A stretch of 64,000 nucleotides of DNA from Carya illinoinensis (Eukaryota > Streptophyta > Magnoliopsida > Fagales > Juglandaceae), in contig NC_056762.1 of NCBI RefSeq assembly GCF_018687715.1, positions 23,233,364 through 23,297,363 of the forward strand, read 5' to 3'. The position numbers and the translations under genes were made by a program. Below the pieces are notes generated by a model. That model had not been told where the DNA came from and ran no database searches. It saw nothing but the letters and a program-made list of their open reading frames with translations. Shown in pieces: positions 9,724-21,122 of this stretch; within the stretch, counting starts at the first letter, position 1, and every line of letters begins with the position of its first letter.

Positions 9724-11442
9724 GTCAAGTACCATCCGGGGAAGGCCAATATAGTTGCTGATGCTTTGAGCCAAAAATCGCACTTGGAAGATGAAGCCGG
9801 GCCGTTAGAATTGGATTCTTTGCTTTTGTGGGATGAGAAGGCTCCTTATGGAAAGTTCCCAGCAAGAAGAGATTCTATCTTCAGTTCTTGATGTTCGGGT
9901 AACTGATTTTGAGGAATTGAAGACTCTTCAAAGGAAGGATCCGAAGCTACTGAATATAAGAAAAAGGGTCAGAAAATCTCGAGGGCCGTTGCATTATAGC
10001 ATGGATAAAGATGGAATACTTCGGTTCTGAGATCGCAGAGTGGTCCCCAAAGATTCAGAATTCAAGGAGCGGATCATGGTAGAAGCTCATGCGGCCCCTT
10101 ATTCAGTTCATCCCGGCAGTACAAAGATGTACCGGGACTTGAAGAAAAATTATTGGTGGGATGGAATGAAGAGGGATATTGCCTTATATGTTGAGAAATG
10201 CCACGCATCCCATCAAGTGAAGGCCGAGCATCAAAGACCCGTAGGTATGCTCCAACCCCTCCCTATTCCTGAGTAGAAATGGGATGACATCACGATGGAC
10301 TTTGTAGTGGGCTTGCCGAGAATGCCTAGTGGGAAAAATTCTGTTTGGGTGATTGTTGACCGGTTAACGAAAAGTGCTCATTTCTTGCCTGTTAATAACA
10401 CCGATTTCTTGGGTAAGTTGACCCGCTTGTATGTCAAGGAGATAGTGCGGCTGCACGGTATACCAAAGAGTATAGTGTCGGATCGAGACCCAAGGTTCAC
10501 ATCGCAGTTATGGAAGAGTTTGCAGGCAGCTTTGGGTACTAAGTTGAAGTTCAGTACTGCTTACCACCCACAGACAAACGGCCAATCGGAGCGCACCATT
10601 CAGACCCTTGAAGACATGTTGCGAGCGTGTGTCATGGAATTTCAAGGGAGTTGGGAAAACCATTTGCCACTCATAGAGTTTGCATATAATAACAACTTCC
10701 ATGCGACCATTCAGATGGCTCCCTATGAAGCTCTTTACGGGAGGAAGTGCAGATCGCCCTTGTGTTGAGATGAAGTCGGGGAGAGTAGGATAATTGGACC
10801 CGAAATAATTCAAGAGATGCAAAGCCAAGTTCGGATCATCAGGGATAAAATGGCGGCAGCTCAGAGTCGCCAGAAAAGCTATGTTGATACCAGGAGGAGA
10901 GAGTTATCTTTTGAAGAAGGTGATTGGGTTTATCTCAAAGTCTCTCCCATGAGAGGTGTTAAGCATTTTGGTAAGAAGAGGAAACTGGATCCGAGGTATG
11001 TCGGCCCTTTTCAGATTCTGGAGAAGGTAGGGCCCATCACCTATAGAGTTGCTTTGCCAAAGTATTTTGAGGATATTCATGATGTCTTCCACGTATCGTC
11101 CTTGAAGAAGAGCTTTGGACAATAAGAGCCACGTTTTGTCAACCCAGAGAGTATTCAGTTGCAACCGGATCTCACTTATGAAGTTGTTCCGTCATAGATC
11201 ATGGATTGGAAGGAGCAACAGTTGAGGTCCAAAACGATACATTTGGTTAAGGTGGCATGGGGAGATCCGTTAGCTCAAGACTTCACTTGGGAGCGAGTAG
11301 CGGACATGAGGGAACAATACCCATATTTGTTTGAGTAAAGACGGTACGTTTCTTAATCTTGGTCACAGTTGATTTATATGATTTTATGTGGTTTGATTTA
11401 AGTTGGTAGTTGATCTTGCAAATTTCGAGGACGAAATTTGTT

Positions 11443-11457
11443 TTTAAGGGGGGAGGA
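11443..11457 (+). other. Element A polypurine tract
   Basis: TTAAGGGGGGAGGA directly abuts the 3' LTR and is repeated in the same place in C and D and, inverted, in B. It primes plus-strand synthesis. Confidence 0.85.
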
Positions 11458-13427
11458 TGTGATGACCTGCTTTTACGTGTATTTTCACTGAAGGGTTGTT
11501 TTTAATTTAATTAATATATTAGTTTATTTATTTTAAATTAATGTGTTTTAATTGGTTTTTAATTTATTTGAGGTGGTGTTTAAATTATTTTAGTCGTTTT
11601 ACGGTTTTTAATATCGTTTTCGGCGGATCTGTTTTTGATTTCCGGAGTGAGGATTGGACCTCATTTCTTTTCTTTTCTCTTTTCCTTTTGCCCTTTTTCT
11701 TTTTCTTTTTCTTCTTTTCTTCTTTTCTTCCTTTTTTCTTCCTCTTTTCCTTCTCGGTTTCACTCTCCCCGTGTAGCACTTCTCTCTTTTCTCCTTCCCA
11801 TCGCCGCCCCTTTGACCGCCCAGTTCTCCACCGTCCGGCCACCGTTTAGTGTACCGCCACCACCCTTCTCTTCCCCTTCCACCAGAGATCATCCCCACCA
11901 ATTTTCAGAGCCACCGGACCAACCGTTAGCCTTCGAGAGCCGTCGGAAGTCGCTGCGCCTGCTCTGTTTTTACCCCTATCGCCGGTTGCTTTCGCAGCCT
12001 AGAACCGCCGCTTGCCGGCGGCGTGGCCTACACCACCCACCCAGTTTTCTTCCCCTCTCACCGGTGAACATCCCCACCAAGTTTCACCTCCATCCGAGCC
12101 ACCGTTAGCCGCCACAAGCTCCTCCAAGCCATACGGTTTTTCACCGTTTCCGGCGCCGTTGCACCACCTCCGGCTACCATCTTTTCACAACTTCTTCCCC
12201 TATCTCTTGCCGACCTAAACCACCCATTTCCGGCCTTGATCCATTGCCGGAGCAGCTCCCACGAGCTTAACTCCGTTCAGCCCCTTTTTGGCATTCGACT
12301 GCCATTTCCACCACTACCCACGGCTAAAACTCATTTCCCTTAGCTTCATAAATATCTCAAGGCCATTCCCTATGAATCCCGAGCCTTGGTTTGTCCCCGT
12401 TCAAAAGTGGGTATTTTACAACCCACGGCCACAGTGAATTTGCACTGTTACGTTGCATTCCTTCCGCCGTTTGCAACGCCGAGTGTTTTCTAAAAATACC
12501 ATATAGCGTTCTAAGTATTTTCCAAACCCTACTTTCAGATTTAAATATATTTTGCTCATTCAATAATTATTTATCTGTTGGTTGGCTGATTCCGGACTGA
12601 GTCCGAGGAGTTCGGGGGTCGGATGGATGGATGACGGAGTTGCTTGTTTTATTGATTTATGGATGGTTTTTTATTTTTGTGCATTGATATCGCATTTACA
12701 TGGTGCATGCACATGCATTTTTATTTAATTGAGAAAAACCTGTTTTATTGGCGTAAGTGGATTTTCGGGTGCGTGTGTATCACGACCCAAAGCCGGGATG
12801 AGGTATTATGTCGGTGGATGTAACCAGGGTGTGCGGATGACCCCTAGGGGAGGTCATGGTACATACGGATTAATTGGATAATGGGTTGAGATGGATATGG
12901 GCCAAATGTGACTTTTGGCGTGATATTTGGAAATGATATGTTTTTGGATCAAATGAGATTTTTGACTTGTGTGGAAAAATATGATTTTATGGGTTTTGCG
13001 CATTGGCATCACTTCATGCATATTGTATGAGTTCTATATGTTTTTATTTGGTGGTGTTTGGATTTTACTTACCTGCGGCACCATTTTTGGTTCCGTAGAT
13101 TTTGGTGCAGAGATCGAGGATGAGGAGGAGGAGGCTGAGCTCGAGGACGTGGCTCTGCCGGGGTGCTTAAGTTTATGCTTTGTATTTAGATTAAAATTAT
13201 GTTTGTGTTCTGTAATATTTTAATATGTATGTTTTGAACAGCTTTGTATTAAATTAAGAAAAATTCTGGTAGTTAGTTATATGACTTTGCTATCCGCTGC
13301 GTGTCCCTTCGTGCACGTTTGTTGCTTTTGCACACTTGGCACTCATCTTAGGGTGGTGACCCGGGTTGTCATTATCCGGACGTCTCGATTTTCCCGTGTC
13401 CGTGCGTGGGGATTTGGGGGCGTCAGA
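11458..13427 (+). repeat. Element A 3' LTR (1970 bp, internally deleted)
   Basis: It matches the 5' LTR but lacks roughly 240 bp: GGTATTATGTCGGTGGA jumps straight to TGTAACCAGGGTGTG near 12817, removing the duplicated GGATGCTTGGCTACG block. The last bases read CGTCAGA instead of CGTCACA, one substitution, and are then followed by the TSD ATTAT. Confidence 0.9.
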
Positions 13428-13966
13428 ATTATTGTATACATACACGTTGCATCATCAGACTATCATATTTCTTCAAATAACACTTTCTATATATTCAGTT
13501 TCATCTTTAAGATAGGAGATACAAATGATGTAACACAATCGTAACAATATATACATATCACATACTACAGGAGAAAATTAATTATATAATACAAATGTGT
13601 AGATCTTTTACACTATGAAAATCTAATAGACATTGTAAATACTTTCATAAATTTGGTCAGAAGCGACCCGCTGTGCAGATTATTATGCGCATATTAATTT
13701 TAAGATCAATGATTTTTTTATTGTTATTTTTCACTTTGATTTAAATAATAGAACTTGAACCAAAATATGTTGGTCCATGGATTTTTTTTGTATACAAAAC
13801 CTTCTTATTTAATTAATAAAACAAGATGAACAGAAAGAGAAAATTAAAAAGAAAAGAAAAAGGGATTAGTTTTTATTGTCTTTCTTTTTTCATTAGGATG
13901 CACTTCTTGAGATGGTACCTAAATTTCAAGTCAAAGCCGGCATGCTAAGAAGTAAGGAAAATAATA

Positions 13967-14186
13967 GTGCCACCGCTCCCAGCAATAGCTGGGAGCTACC
14001 GTTGCCTATCTTTATTTTATTTTTTATTTTTTATTTAATGATTAAAGAAATATTGTTTTACTAATATTGTAATTTAAAAAAAAGATTTAAGAATGTTAAA
14101 TATATATGTATATATAACTGTACAAAAAATAAATAAAAAAATTGCTAACGGTAGCTCCTAGCTCCCTAAGAGCGGGGACCGTAGCA
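13967..14186. mobile_element. Candidate MITE (~220 bp)
   Basis: The ends form an imperfect inverted repeat. The left arm contains CCGCTC...GGGAGCTACCGTTGCC. The right arm, complemented, contains GGTCCCCGCTC...TAGGAGCTACCGTTAGC. The middle is A/T-rich and non-coding. CTAAGAAGTAA occurs on both sides (13945-13955 and 14191-14201), but not immediately next to the left arm, so the target duplication is unclear. The superfamily is not assigned (hAT or Mutator-like are possible). Confidence 0.55.
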
Positions 14187-14374
14187 GCATCTAAGAAGTA
14201 AACACAATGTAACCCACTGGCTAGGCTGGCCATCCCATCTCCGTTAATAGTACCACAGCCACCAAACAATATTATATTCAAACAATATAAAGTAAACACA
14301 ATATAACCCGCGTCCACCATAGCCATCATCTTCATCCTCTTGGTCACATCGCACTAATAAACGGGTGACTTATC

Positions 14375-14406
<32 letters not shown>

Positions 14407-14689
14407 CGTGACTTATCTTATTTCAATATCATTTCTCCTACTCAAATATAATTTAAAAAAAAAATTTTTTAAATTAATTATTATAACTTTTCTAAACTTT
14501 TAAATAAAAAATAATTTAAAATTTTCAAATCTCTAAATAAAAAACAATATTCTAATAATATTTTAACTTAATAATATTTTTTATTCCAATTTTTTCTCTC
14601 ATATTTTTCAAAATCTAAAAAATACTCAATTCAAACTATCTTGGCCAACAACTAGTTCACAATCCAAGAAATATTTTGACACCTGTATG
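14187..14689. other. AT-rich spacer with (AT)n microsatellite
   Basis: Holds an (AT)n run at about 14388-14406. Nothing coding was seen; an 83-codon minus-strand frame at 14096-14347 overlaps the MITE and is chance. Confidence 0.5.
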
Positions 14690-15577
14690 ATGGTCCTTAC
14701 TCTACCACAAGTGCATAGGTCGTGACACATAGAACAAGGCAAAAAGTGTATCGTTTCCACAATGAAGAGATTCAAGTACCAATTTATTAAATTTCCTATA
14801 TTATTTAGATGATACCAAATTGATGTGACTAATTACAAATTCTTTACCTAAAAAGTCAAATAGAAAAGGCTCCTAGGGCTTGGATTTCATCAATTGAATA
14901 TTTTTAATGAGTTTAAACCTGGTTGCTCACATTAATGTTTTGCTAATTGCAATGACCGAATTCTCTTTTTTTATGTGATATCCTCTTTCAAGGTATAACA
15001 CTTATACCTATATTAATCATATGTCTACTGTCGTAATCACAAATATTAATATAAATTCATTATGCTTTGTGGAATTCTTGAATGTAGGTCTCAAAGGAGC
15101 GTATTTATTTCTAAACTAGTTTGATGAATTCACGAACTAAAATTGAACGTCAAATTTTGTTACTTCATTCAACATCCTAAGCATGCAATTCATGACCAGT
15201 AAATTGCAAGAAAGAAAGTCGAAATTATCCAATTGCAACTAACAAAAAATATTCAATACAACTATACCCTATCCAAATCATATAAAAAATTCAATGACTA
15301 CATCATAACCTAGAATTAGAAAACTAGCAAATCATAACTAATAAAATAATTCAATTATTTCTCAAACATAAATTCGCATTCAACATCTTTATTAAAAATT
15401 CAGCAACTAAAAATTTAGAGAAAGAAAATATAAACTCTATAATTGCAAAAATCTTGACCTTCATTCTTCCTTTTCCTTTTTTTTCTCTCTCTCTTTTTTT
15501 CTCATGTCCATCCAAAATGCAAAAGGAACTGGGGTCCCATGTGTCTTTAAGAATTGAAAGACTCCAAAAGCTTCGTG
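14690..15577 (-). repeat. Old LTR-like remnant (minus strand), interrupted by element B
   Basis: Reading the minus strand, about 14790 to 14700 contains TTGTGGAAACGATACAC and later CTATGCACTTGTGG, the arrangement seen at the 3' ends of several plant LTR families and at the right end of the insert in element A. The rest is non-coding. The right end is the target site of element B (TCGTG at 15573-15577). Confidence 0.35.
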
Positions 15578-17551
15578 TGTGACGCCCCCAAATCCCACGT
15601 ACGGACATGGGGAAATCGAGACGTCCGGATGATGACAACACGGGTCACCACCCTATTGCCAAATGCCAAGTGTGTGTACATGCAACAAGTGTACAAAAGA
15701 AAACACACAGCGGATAAACAAAGTCTTATAACTAAGTACCAAAATTTTTCTTTGTTTAATACAAAGCCGTTCAACACATACATAATAAAATATTACAAGC
15801 TACAAATATCATTTCAAACCAAACTACAAAACATAAACTCTAACTCAATACTCCGGCGGAGCCGCCTCCTTAGGCTCAGCATCCTCCTCCTCGATCTCTG
15901 CATCAAAATCTACGGTATCAAAATGGTGCCGCATGTAAGTAAAGATCCAAATGCCACAAGATAAAAACATATTAAAACTCAAATAATATGCATGAAAGAA
16001 TGCAAATGCACATATCCCATAAAACCACATTTTTTCTACGCACGCCAAAATTCCATTTTGGCCCAAAACATATTCTTTAAACATAACCTCGCCATTATAC
16101 CCAATAATGGCCCAAAAACCAGACCGTCAGAGCACTGTAGGCGGGAATCGCAGGCGGGACTCTAACACCATCCTTGCTCACCACCGTCCTTATGCGTGCA
16201 CCACAGGCGGGAATCACAGGCGGGATTCTACCACCGTCCCTGCTTACCACCATCCCTACGCATGTACCGTAGGCGGGAATCACAGGCAGGATTCTACCAC
16301 CGTCCCTGTTTACCACCATCCCTACACGTGCCTCTGACTCAAACTAGCCAATCTAACCGTTCACATATACCATAAATCGTTTCTCACTTACAAGCCCAGT
16401 TTTCATTTTACAAACACATGTACATGCATGCATCTACACGAAAACCAGGTTTTTCCTTTTAAACATGAACATGCATGCACTATAGAATGCAAATATCAAG
16501 GCACAAATATCTCCAACAAATATCAACAACAACCAAATATAAATAGCTCCATCCTCAAATCCATCCAACCCCTGAACTCCACGTACTCAGTCCGGAATCA
16601 ACCAACCAGTCAAATAATTTATTGTAAGAGAAAAAATATCTTTAAATCTAAATAGAGTTTGGAAAATACTTACAGCGCTATAAGGTATTTTATGAAAGCT
16701 TACGACATTGCAAATGACGGAGAAAAAGCAACGTAACAGTGTATTTTACACTGTGGCCGTGGGTAATAAATTACCCACTTTTGAACGGGGACAAACCAAG
16801 ACACGAAATTGATAGGGAATGGTCTAGGGATGTTTATGAAGCTAATGGAAGTGAGCTTTGGTCGTAGGTGGCGGTGGAAGTGCAAAAAGGGGCTGATCGG
16901 AGTTGAGCTCGTGGGAGCTGCTCCGGCAACTGATCTGGGCCAAAAATGGGTGGGTTAGGACGACAAGAGGTAGGGGATGAAGTTGTGAAGAGGTGGTGGT
17001 CAGAGGTGGAGCGATGGCGCTGGAAACGGCTCAAAACCGTGCGGAGAGATGGGGCTGTAGGGGGTGATCGGCGGCACGAATAGGGCTAGAAATTGGTGGG
17101 GGTGTTCACCGGCCGGAGGGGGATCGACCAGTGGGGTGGTGTCGGCCACGTCGGCCGAACGGCGGTGGGTCGGGGTGGAGAGCTGGACGGCGACGGGAGG
17201 GAAGGGGAGTTGCTGCGCGCGCACGGGAAAGAAGAGGAAAAACAAGAAGAAAAGAGAAAGAAAGAAGAAAAGAATAAAAGGAAAAAGAAAAAAGGAAAAA
17301 GGGAAAAAGAAAAAAGAGAAAAGAAAAGATGGAGAAAGAAAATGAGGTCCAATCCTCACTTTCAGAATCTAAAAACTGACCCGACGAAAATAATTTTAAA
17401 ACCATAAAACGATTAAAATAAATTAAACACCATATCAAATAAAATAAAACCAATTAAAATACAATAATTTAAAATAAAAGAACTAATATATTAATTAAAT
17501 TAAAAAACTCTTTCGGTGAAAATACATATAAAATTAAAACGGGGTATCACA
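15578..17551 (-). repeat. Element B 3' LTR (1974 bp)
   Basis: Plus-strand ends are TGTGACGCCCCC and GGGTATCACA. It contains three copies of a 66 bp minisatellite (16137-16332), a purine-rich tract (17220-17340) and the same LTR landmarks as A/C/D, but is clearly diverged from them. Confidence 0.9.
16137..16332. repeat. 66 bp minisatellite, three units, in element B 3' LTR
   Basis: Units begin at 16137, 16203 and 16269 with (G/A)(T/C)AGGCGGGAATC and end in GTGCACC, ATGTACC or GTGCC. The matching site in the 5' LTR has two units (21691-21820). Confidence 0.9.
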
Positions 17552-17569
17552 TCCTCCCCCCTTAAAAGA
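17552..17569 (-). other. Element B polypurine tract
   Basis: The minus strand reads TTTTAAGGGGGGAGGA right up to the 3' LTR, identical in layout to the PPT of A and C. Confidence 0.85.
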
Positions 17570-19703
17570 AATTTCATCTTTGAAATTTGTGAGTTCAAAC
17601 ATCAACACCAAAAAGATACAAGATACAACTCCGAACATATTTGAGAGATACATATCATCAACAACTTCCAACAATTCCAATAGTTATTAACTTCATACCA
17701 TAAATTGCTAATATCAACGACGTCTCTGCTTTACCTTCTGAACTTTCATCCTATTCTATTTTGGTAACCTAATAGCTACTTTCAAAATTAACCATCAATA
17801 AACAAAATTTGCATGACCAAAAGATTAATCTCTCATTAAAACTCCGGATCACTACTAATTCCTCAAAATCAATACAAAATTTGAATATCTAAGTATCTCA
17901 AAAAATCATGCTTTCGCGCGTACTCTGATAACTCACCAAAATACATAAAAGCTATATCCTCAAAAATTAACGTCATGAAGTACAAGCTCAATCCACACCT
18001 AATCAAAAGAAAACCTTTACCACATTTCTATAGAAAATAATATACCTCCAAAACCACAAATCTCCACTCATTCCTCGGTTGGCCATCGCTGCCCTAATAA
18101 AAAAAATCAACATTCCGCAAAAAAAATACACCCATTGATTGATGACAGATATCAATACCAATCAACCTCCAGGCCCCAAATTGAAAACACATAACATCAT
18201 CCCAAAATACACCTGTCTCTTCTAAAGATAAGGAACATATCCAAAAGGCCCAAGTCCTTCCCGGCCAACCAACGAGAGCGCCTATAACTTCTATCTGATA
18301 TCCCACACTTCAAACTCATTACCAATATTTTGAATAACATCTAATCTTACAATAACTAACTCACTATAAACTACCATTGACTTCAAGTCGCAATTAATTC
18401 TCAAGATAAACACAACAATTGTTACAAACCATCCCAATGGGTAACCCGCTTCGACTGCACATTCCATTCAACTTACCAAACAACTCAAAGCCAAAATCTC
18501 TTGAATTTAATATTATCACACAGATCCCTCTTCAACTCCTACCAAGCCAAAAATAGATGAGACTAGGACCATCACTCCCCGAAATCCATACACACTTACC
18601 ATTACTACTCATCGATCTCATGTACTCTTAGCCAACACCATAAATCATTCAAACGTACAAGTGATCCATTACCACATTTCCATCATCTGGACTTATATCC
18701 TTAAATCAGCAACTAGCCATTGCTTAAAGTTTGGTATCGAGAATGACCTTAAACCTGCTAAGAATCCATTCCCAAAATTCTACGGATCATATAGCCTCAA
18801 ATTCAATCGTATTCAATACCAACACAAAATTTATTATTTCCAACACCCTGACGGACCTATATCTTTCGAATCGATAAAAATCATTTCCTAAAATCTGCTA
18901 CTACAACTTCGAGTTAACAATAATTATTTTCTAAACTAGCTCGATATCTTCAATCCTCAAAGAAATACATGAACTAGATCATTACCTCCAATCCTCAAAG
19001 AAATCTACTCTAGAAAAATTTTCATATCAATAACTCAACTCTAATCAACCCTATTTTAATGGTTACAAACTAATCACTCACTAGAGTAGATCAAGCTACA
19101 GCACTAAGTCTGTAAAACTAAGAACTCAATTCTTATTATAAATCAGTCCTTCAACTCTGCAATTCTAAAACCTTAAATCAAATAAGAATCATCTTCCGGA
19201 ACTTCTAAGATCAAAGAACTTACATCCCATAATACAAAAATCGACTCCGAAATCTTTCAAATTCTAAAACATTAATAGATAATAAATCATTTTCTGAAAT
19301 TCTCAAGATTGGTGGTTTTAATCCAAAACATTCACCTTAAAAACTTGTAAAATCTAAAGCCCCAATTACCACCAAATTACTCATCCGAATCACGAAATCT
19401 AAAACTTGAAATTTAATTATTTCCCCCCAAAGCTTGTCGAACCTAACACCTTAATTACCATAAACTTATTTTCCTAAAATCTATAAGGCCCCAAACTTTA
19501 AAACTTTGCTGAAACTTCATAAAATCTATCCTTGAAATTTATTGAACTTACAACCTACTACATTATAGACCATTTCATAAACTCCACGAAACCAAAGAAC
19601 TCAATTATTCTACTTCCCTAAAAGATCACCCAAATCATGCCATTCTCTCCAAGCCTCGATAATATAAAAAAAACAAACCACACAAGGCGTTCATCATGAA
19701 GGA
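17570..19703 (-). other. Element B non-coding interior in place of pol
   Basis: A 2.1 kb A/C-rich (plus strand) region with stops in all frames. None of the family's conserved pol motifs (DSGAS, FIDD, LVKVAWG) was found. Its origin is unknown; I see no similarity to pol of A, C or D by eye. Short open frames of 60-76 codons have no recognisable content. Confidence 0.75.
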
Positions 19704-20825
19704 TTAGATTAGACCCATACCTGCCATGACTCCAGCATTCTGAGTCTCCGTAACCTCGCCTCCAATGGTACCAGGAGTCATTGCGTACATTCGAGCCAGA
19801 GCTAATTGCCTCTGATTAGTTCTACCACTACGACGAGCTACACGGCTTTCTTGAACTCGACTAGGGCACTCACGAGCAAGATGCCCCGTTTGACCGCATT
19901 CAAAACATTGGTTACTATCCAAACGACACTCGCCTCCGTGAGCTCTATTACATCTTCTACAAACTGGCACTCGTCCTCCCATACACACTCCCGAGGTTGC
20001 TAGTGGTCAAGTCCCGGTCCCCTGAACAAACTTCTGAGGCGAACTTGAACTACTTCCTTCACCAGTAAAACTCCGCCTCTTTTGTCCTGAAGGGGAGCCC
20101 ATACTCAAATTAACCTCTCGCTCTGCAAGAGTGGCTAAGTCAACCAATTCTTGGAAAGTGGCAATCCGGTGGCAGACTACCATTCTGTGTATATCAGGAT
20201 GCAGACCCTCCTGGAAATGCTCAGCCTGCATCTCCTCCGTGGCGATGAGGTGGGGAGCAAACCGCCCAAGCTCTATAAATCTTCGGGCGTACTGTTCCAC
20301 GGTCATACTCCCTTGGACCATACTTGTGAACTCTCTTACTTTTTGCCACCTCGCAGAAGCAAGAAAGAATCGATCATTAAATTCTTTCTTAAAGCGCTGC
20401 CAGGACACAGCGGCAAAAGACCCCAATTCTGACTCCAGTATTACTCTTTTCGTATCCCACCACTCAGAAGCAGTGCCTTGCAATAGATAGCTGGCATAAA
20501 GTACTTGTTGCGCCTCAGTGCAACCACATACTTCAAACGTTCTTTCTAAATCTCTGACCCACTTTCAAGCCTGAAGTGGATCCTTTTCTCCCGTGAAGGG
20601 TGGAGTTCTATGCACTAGAAAGCGCTCGTAGGTGCATCCAGCTTGCACCACTCCACACGGGCCTCCTTGTTGTAGCCAAGGCTTTCCTTGTTGTGGCCAA
20701 GGCCCTCCTTGTTGTGGCCTAAAATTCTGCTGCATGAACTTAGTCATTTGCCTTAGCGCTTGGGCTATGGCATCATTTCTTGGCGTATCGTCCCGAGGCT
20801 CTTGAGTAGACTTTCTTGGTCTCAT
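19704..20825 (-). pseudogene. gag: Element B gag, nearly intact
   Basis: The ATG at 20825-20823 opens MRPRKSTQEPRDDTPRND, matching gag of A/C/D. A short run of three GGPWPQQ-type repeats follows. The Gag core is present (VQAGCTYERFLVHRTPPFTG, MQGTASEWWDTKR, GRFAPHLIATEE), and the CCHC knuckle is intact (CFECGQTGHLAREC). Two single-base stops interrupt it: TGA near 20567 (Gly codon in PLQAGKW of the relatives) and TGA at about 20006-20004. The frame ends at 19704, five codons past a donor-like G|GTATGG (19720), the same stop-after-donor arrangement as unspliced Gag of A, C and D. Its retained frame, compared with the total absence of pol, suggests Gag was useful in cis or was lost only recently. 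Confidence 0.85.
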
Positions 20826-21108
20826 TATTTTTCTACCACAACACAACCTTTGACCCCCTTTAAGAAAAACAAATAAAACCAACAACATAAAACCAAAAAC
20901 CAAAACCAAACCACACAACAAGAAAACAAAACATACTAGCATGCAATAACATAACTAAATAAATAAATACAAGCAAACTAGCCCAAATAAATTCAAATCA
21001 AATAAAACATATCAAATAGCAACTTTACTTAAAATAAATTTTAAAACACAACTTTTAAAACATTCTGGTACTACCTACAAGACACGTGGTTTTACCCAGA
21101 GTCAAACC

Positions 21109-21120
21109 GTTCTGATACCA
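21109..21120 (-). other. Element B primer binding site
   Basis: The minus strand reads TGGTATCAGAAC, initiator tRNA-Met type with one mismatch (A for G at position 11), 2 bp from the 5' LTR. Confidence 0.85.
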
Positions 21121-21122
21121 CC

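Larger units (their letters stand above)
6789..11338 (+). pseudogene. pol: Element A pol (PR-RT-RNaseH-IN-chromodomain), broken
   Basis: Pol processes the polyprotein, copies the RNA and integrates the cDNA. Visible in order: aspartic protease DSGAS (D at 6830); RT from about 7375 with [17 protein letters not shown] and the catalytic FIDD at 7832-7843; RNase H ([11 protein letters not shown], 8270 on); after the insert, the integrase zinc finger at about 10085-10215, in which the last Cys pair has become CHASH, so it is damaged. The IN core keeps D, D and E ([25 protein letters not shown]). The tail is chromodomain-like to the natural stop at 11336-11338. Breaks: TGA 7991-7993, a 1 bp deletion near 8098, the insert at about 8457-9723 with loss of about 125 bp of RNase H, TGA 10028-10030, TAG 10274-10276, TGA 10766-10768, TAA 11123-11125 and a further TAG near 11196. 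Confidence 0.9.
2979..13427 (+). mobile_element. Element A: Ty3/gypsy Tekay/Del-type chromovirus, full length but defective
   Basis: LTRs at 2979-5191 and 11458-13427 are flanked by a perfect 5 bp duplication ATTAT (2974-2978 and 13428-13432). The order is PBS, gag, PR, RT, RNase H, IN, chromodomain-like tail, PPT. That order and the CHD-like C-terminus (DWKEQQL...LVKVAWGDPLAQDFTWE) place it with Tekay/Del chromoviruses. It cannot be autonomous: gag and pol carry several stops and frameshifts, and a 1.26 kb foreign segment interrupts RNase H. It is the same family as B, C, D and the solo LTR F in this window. Confidence 0.93.
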
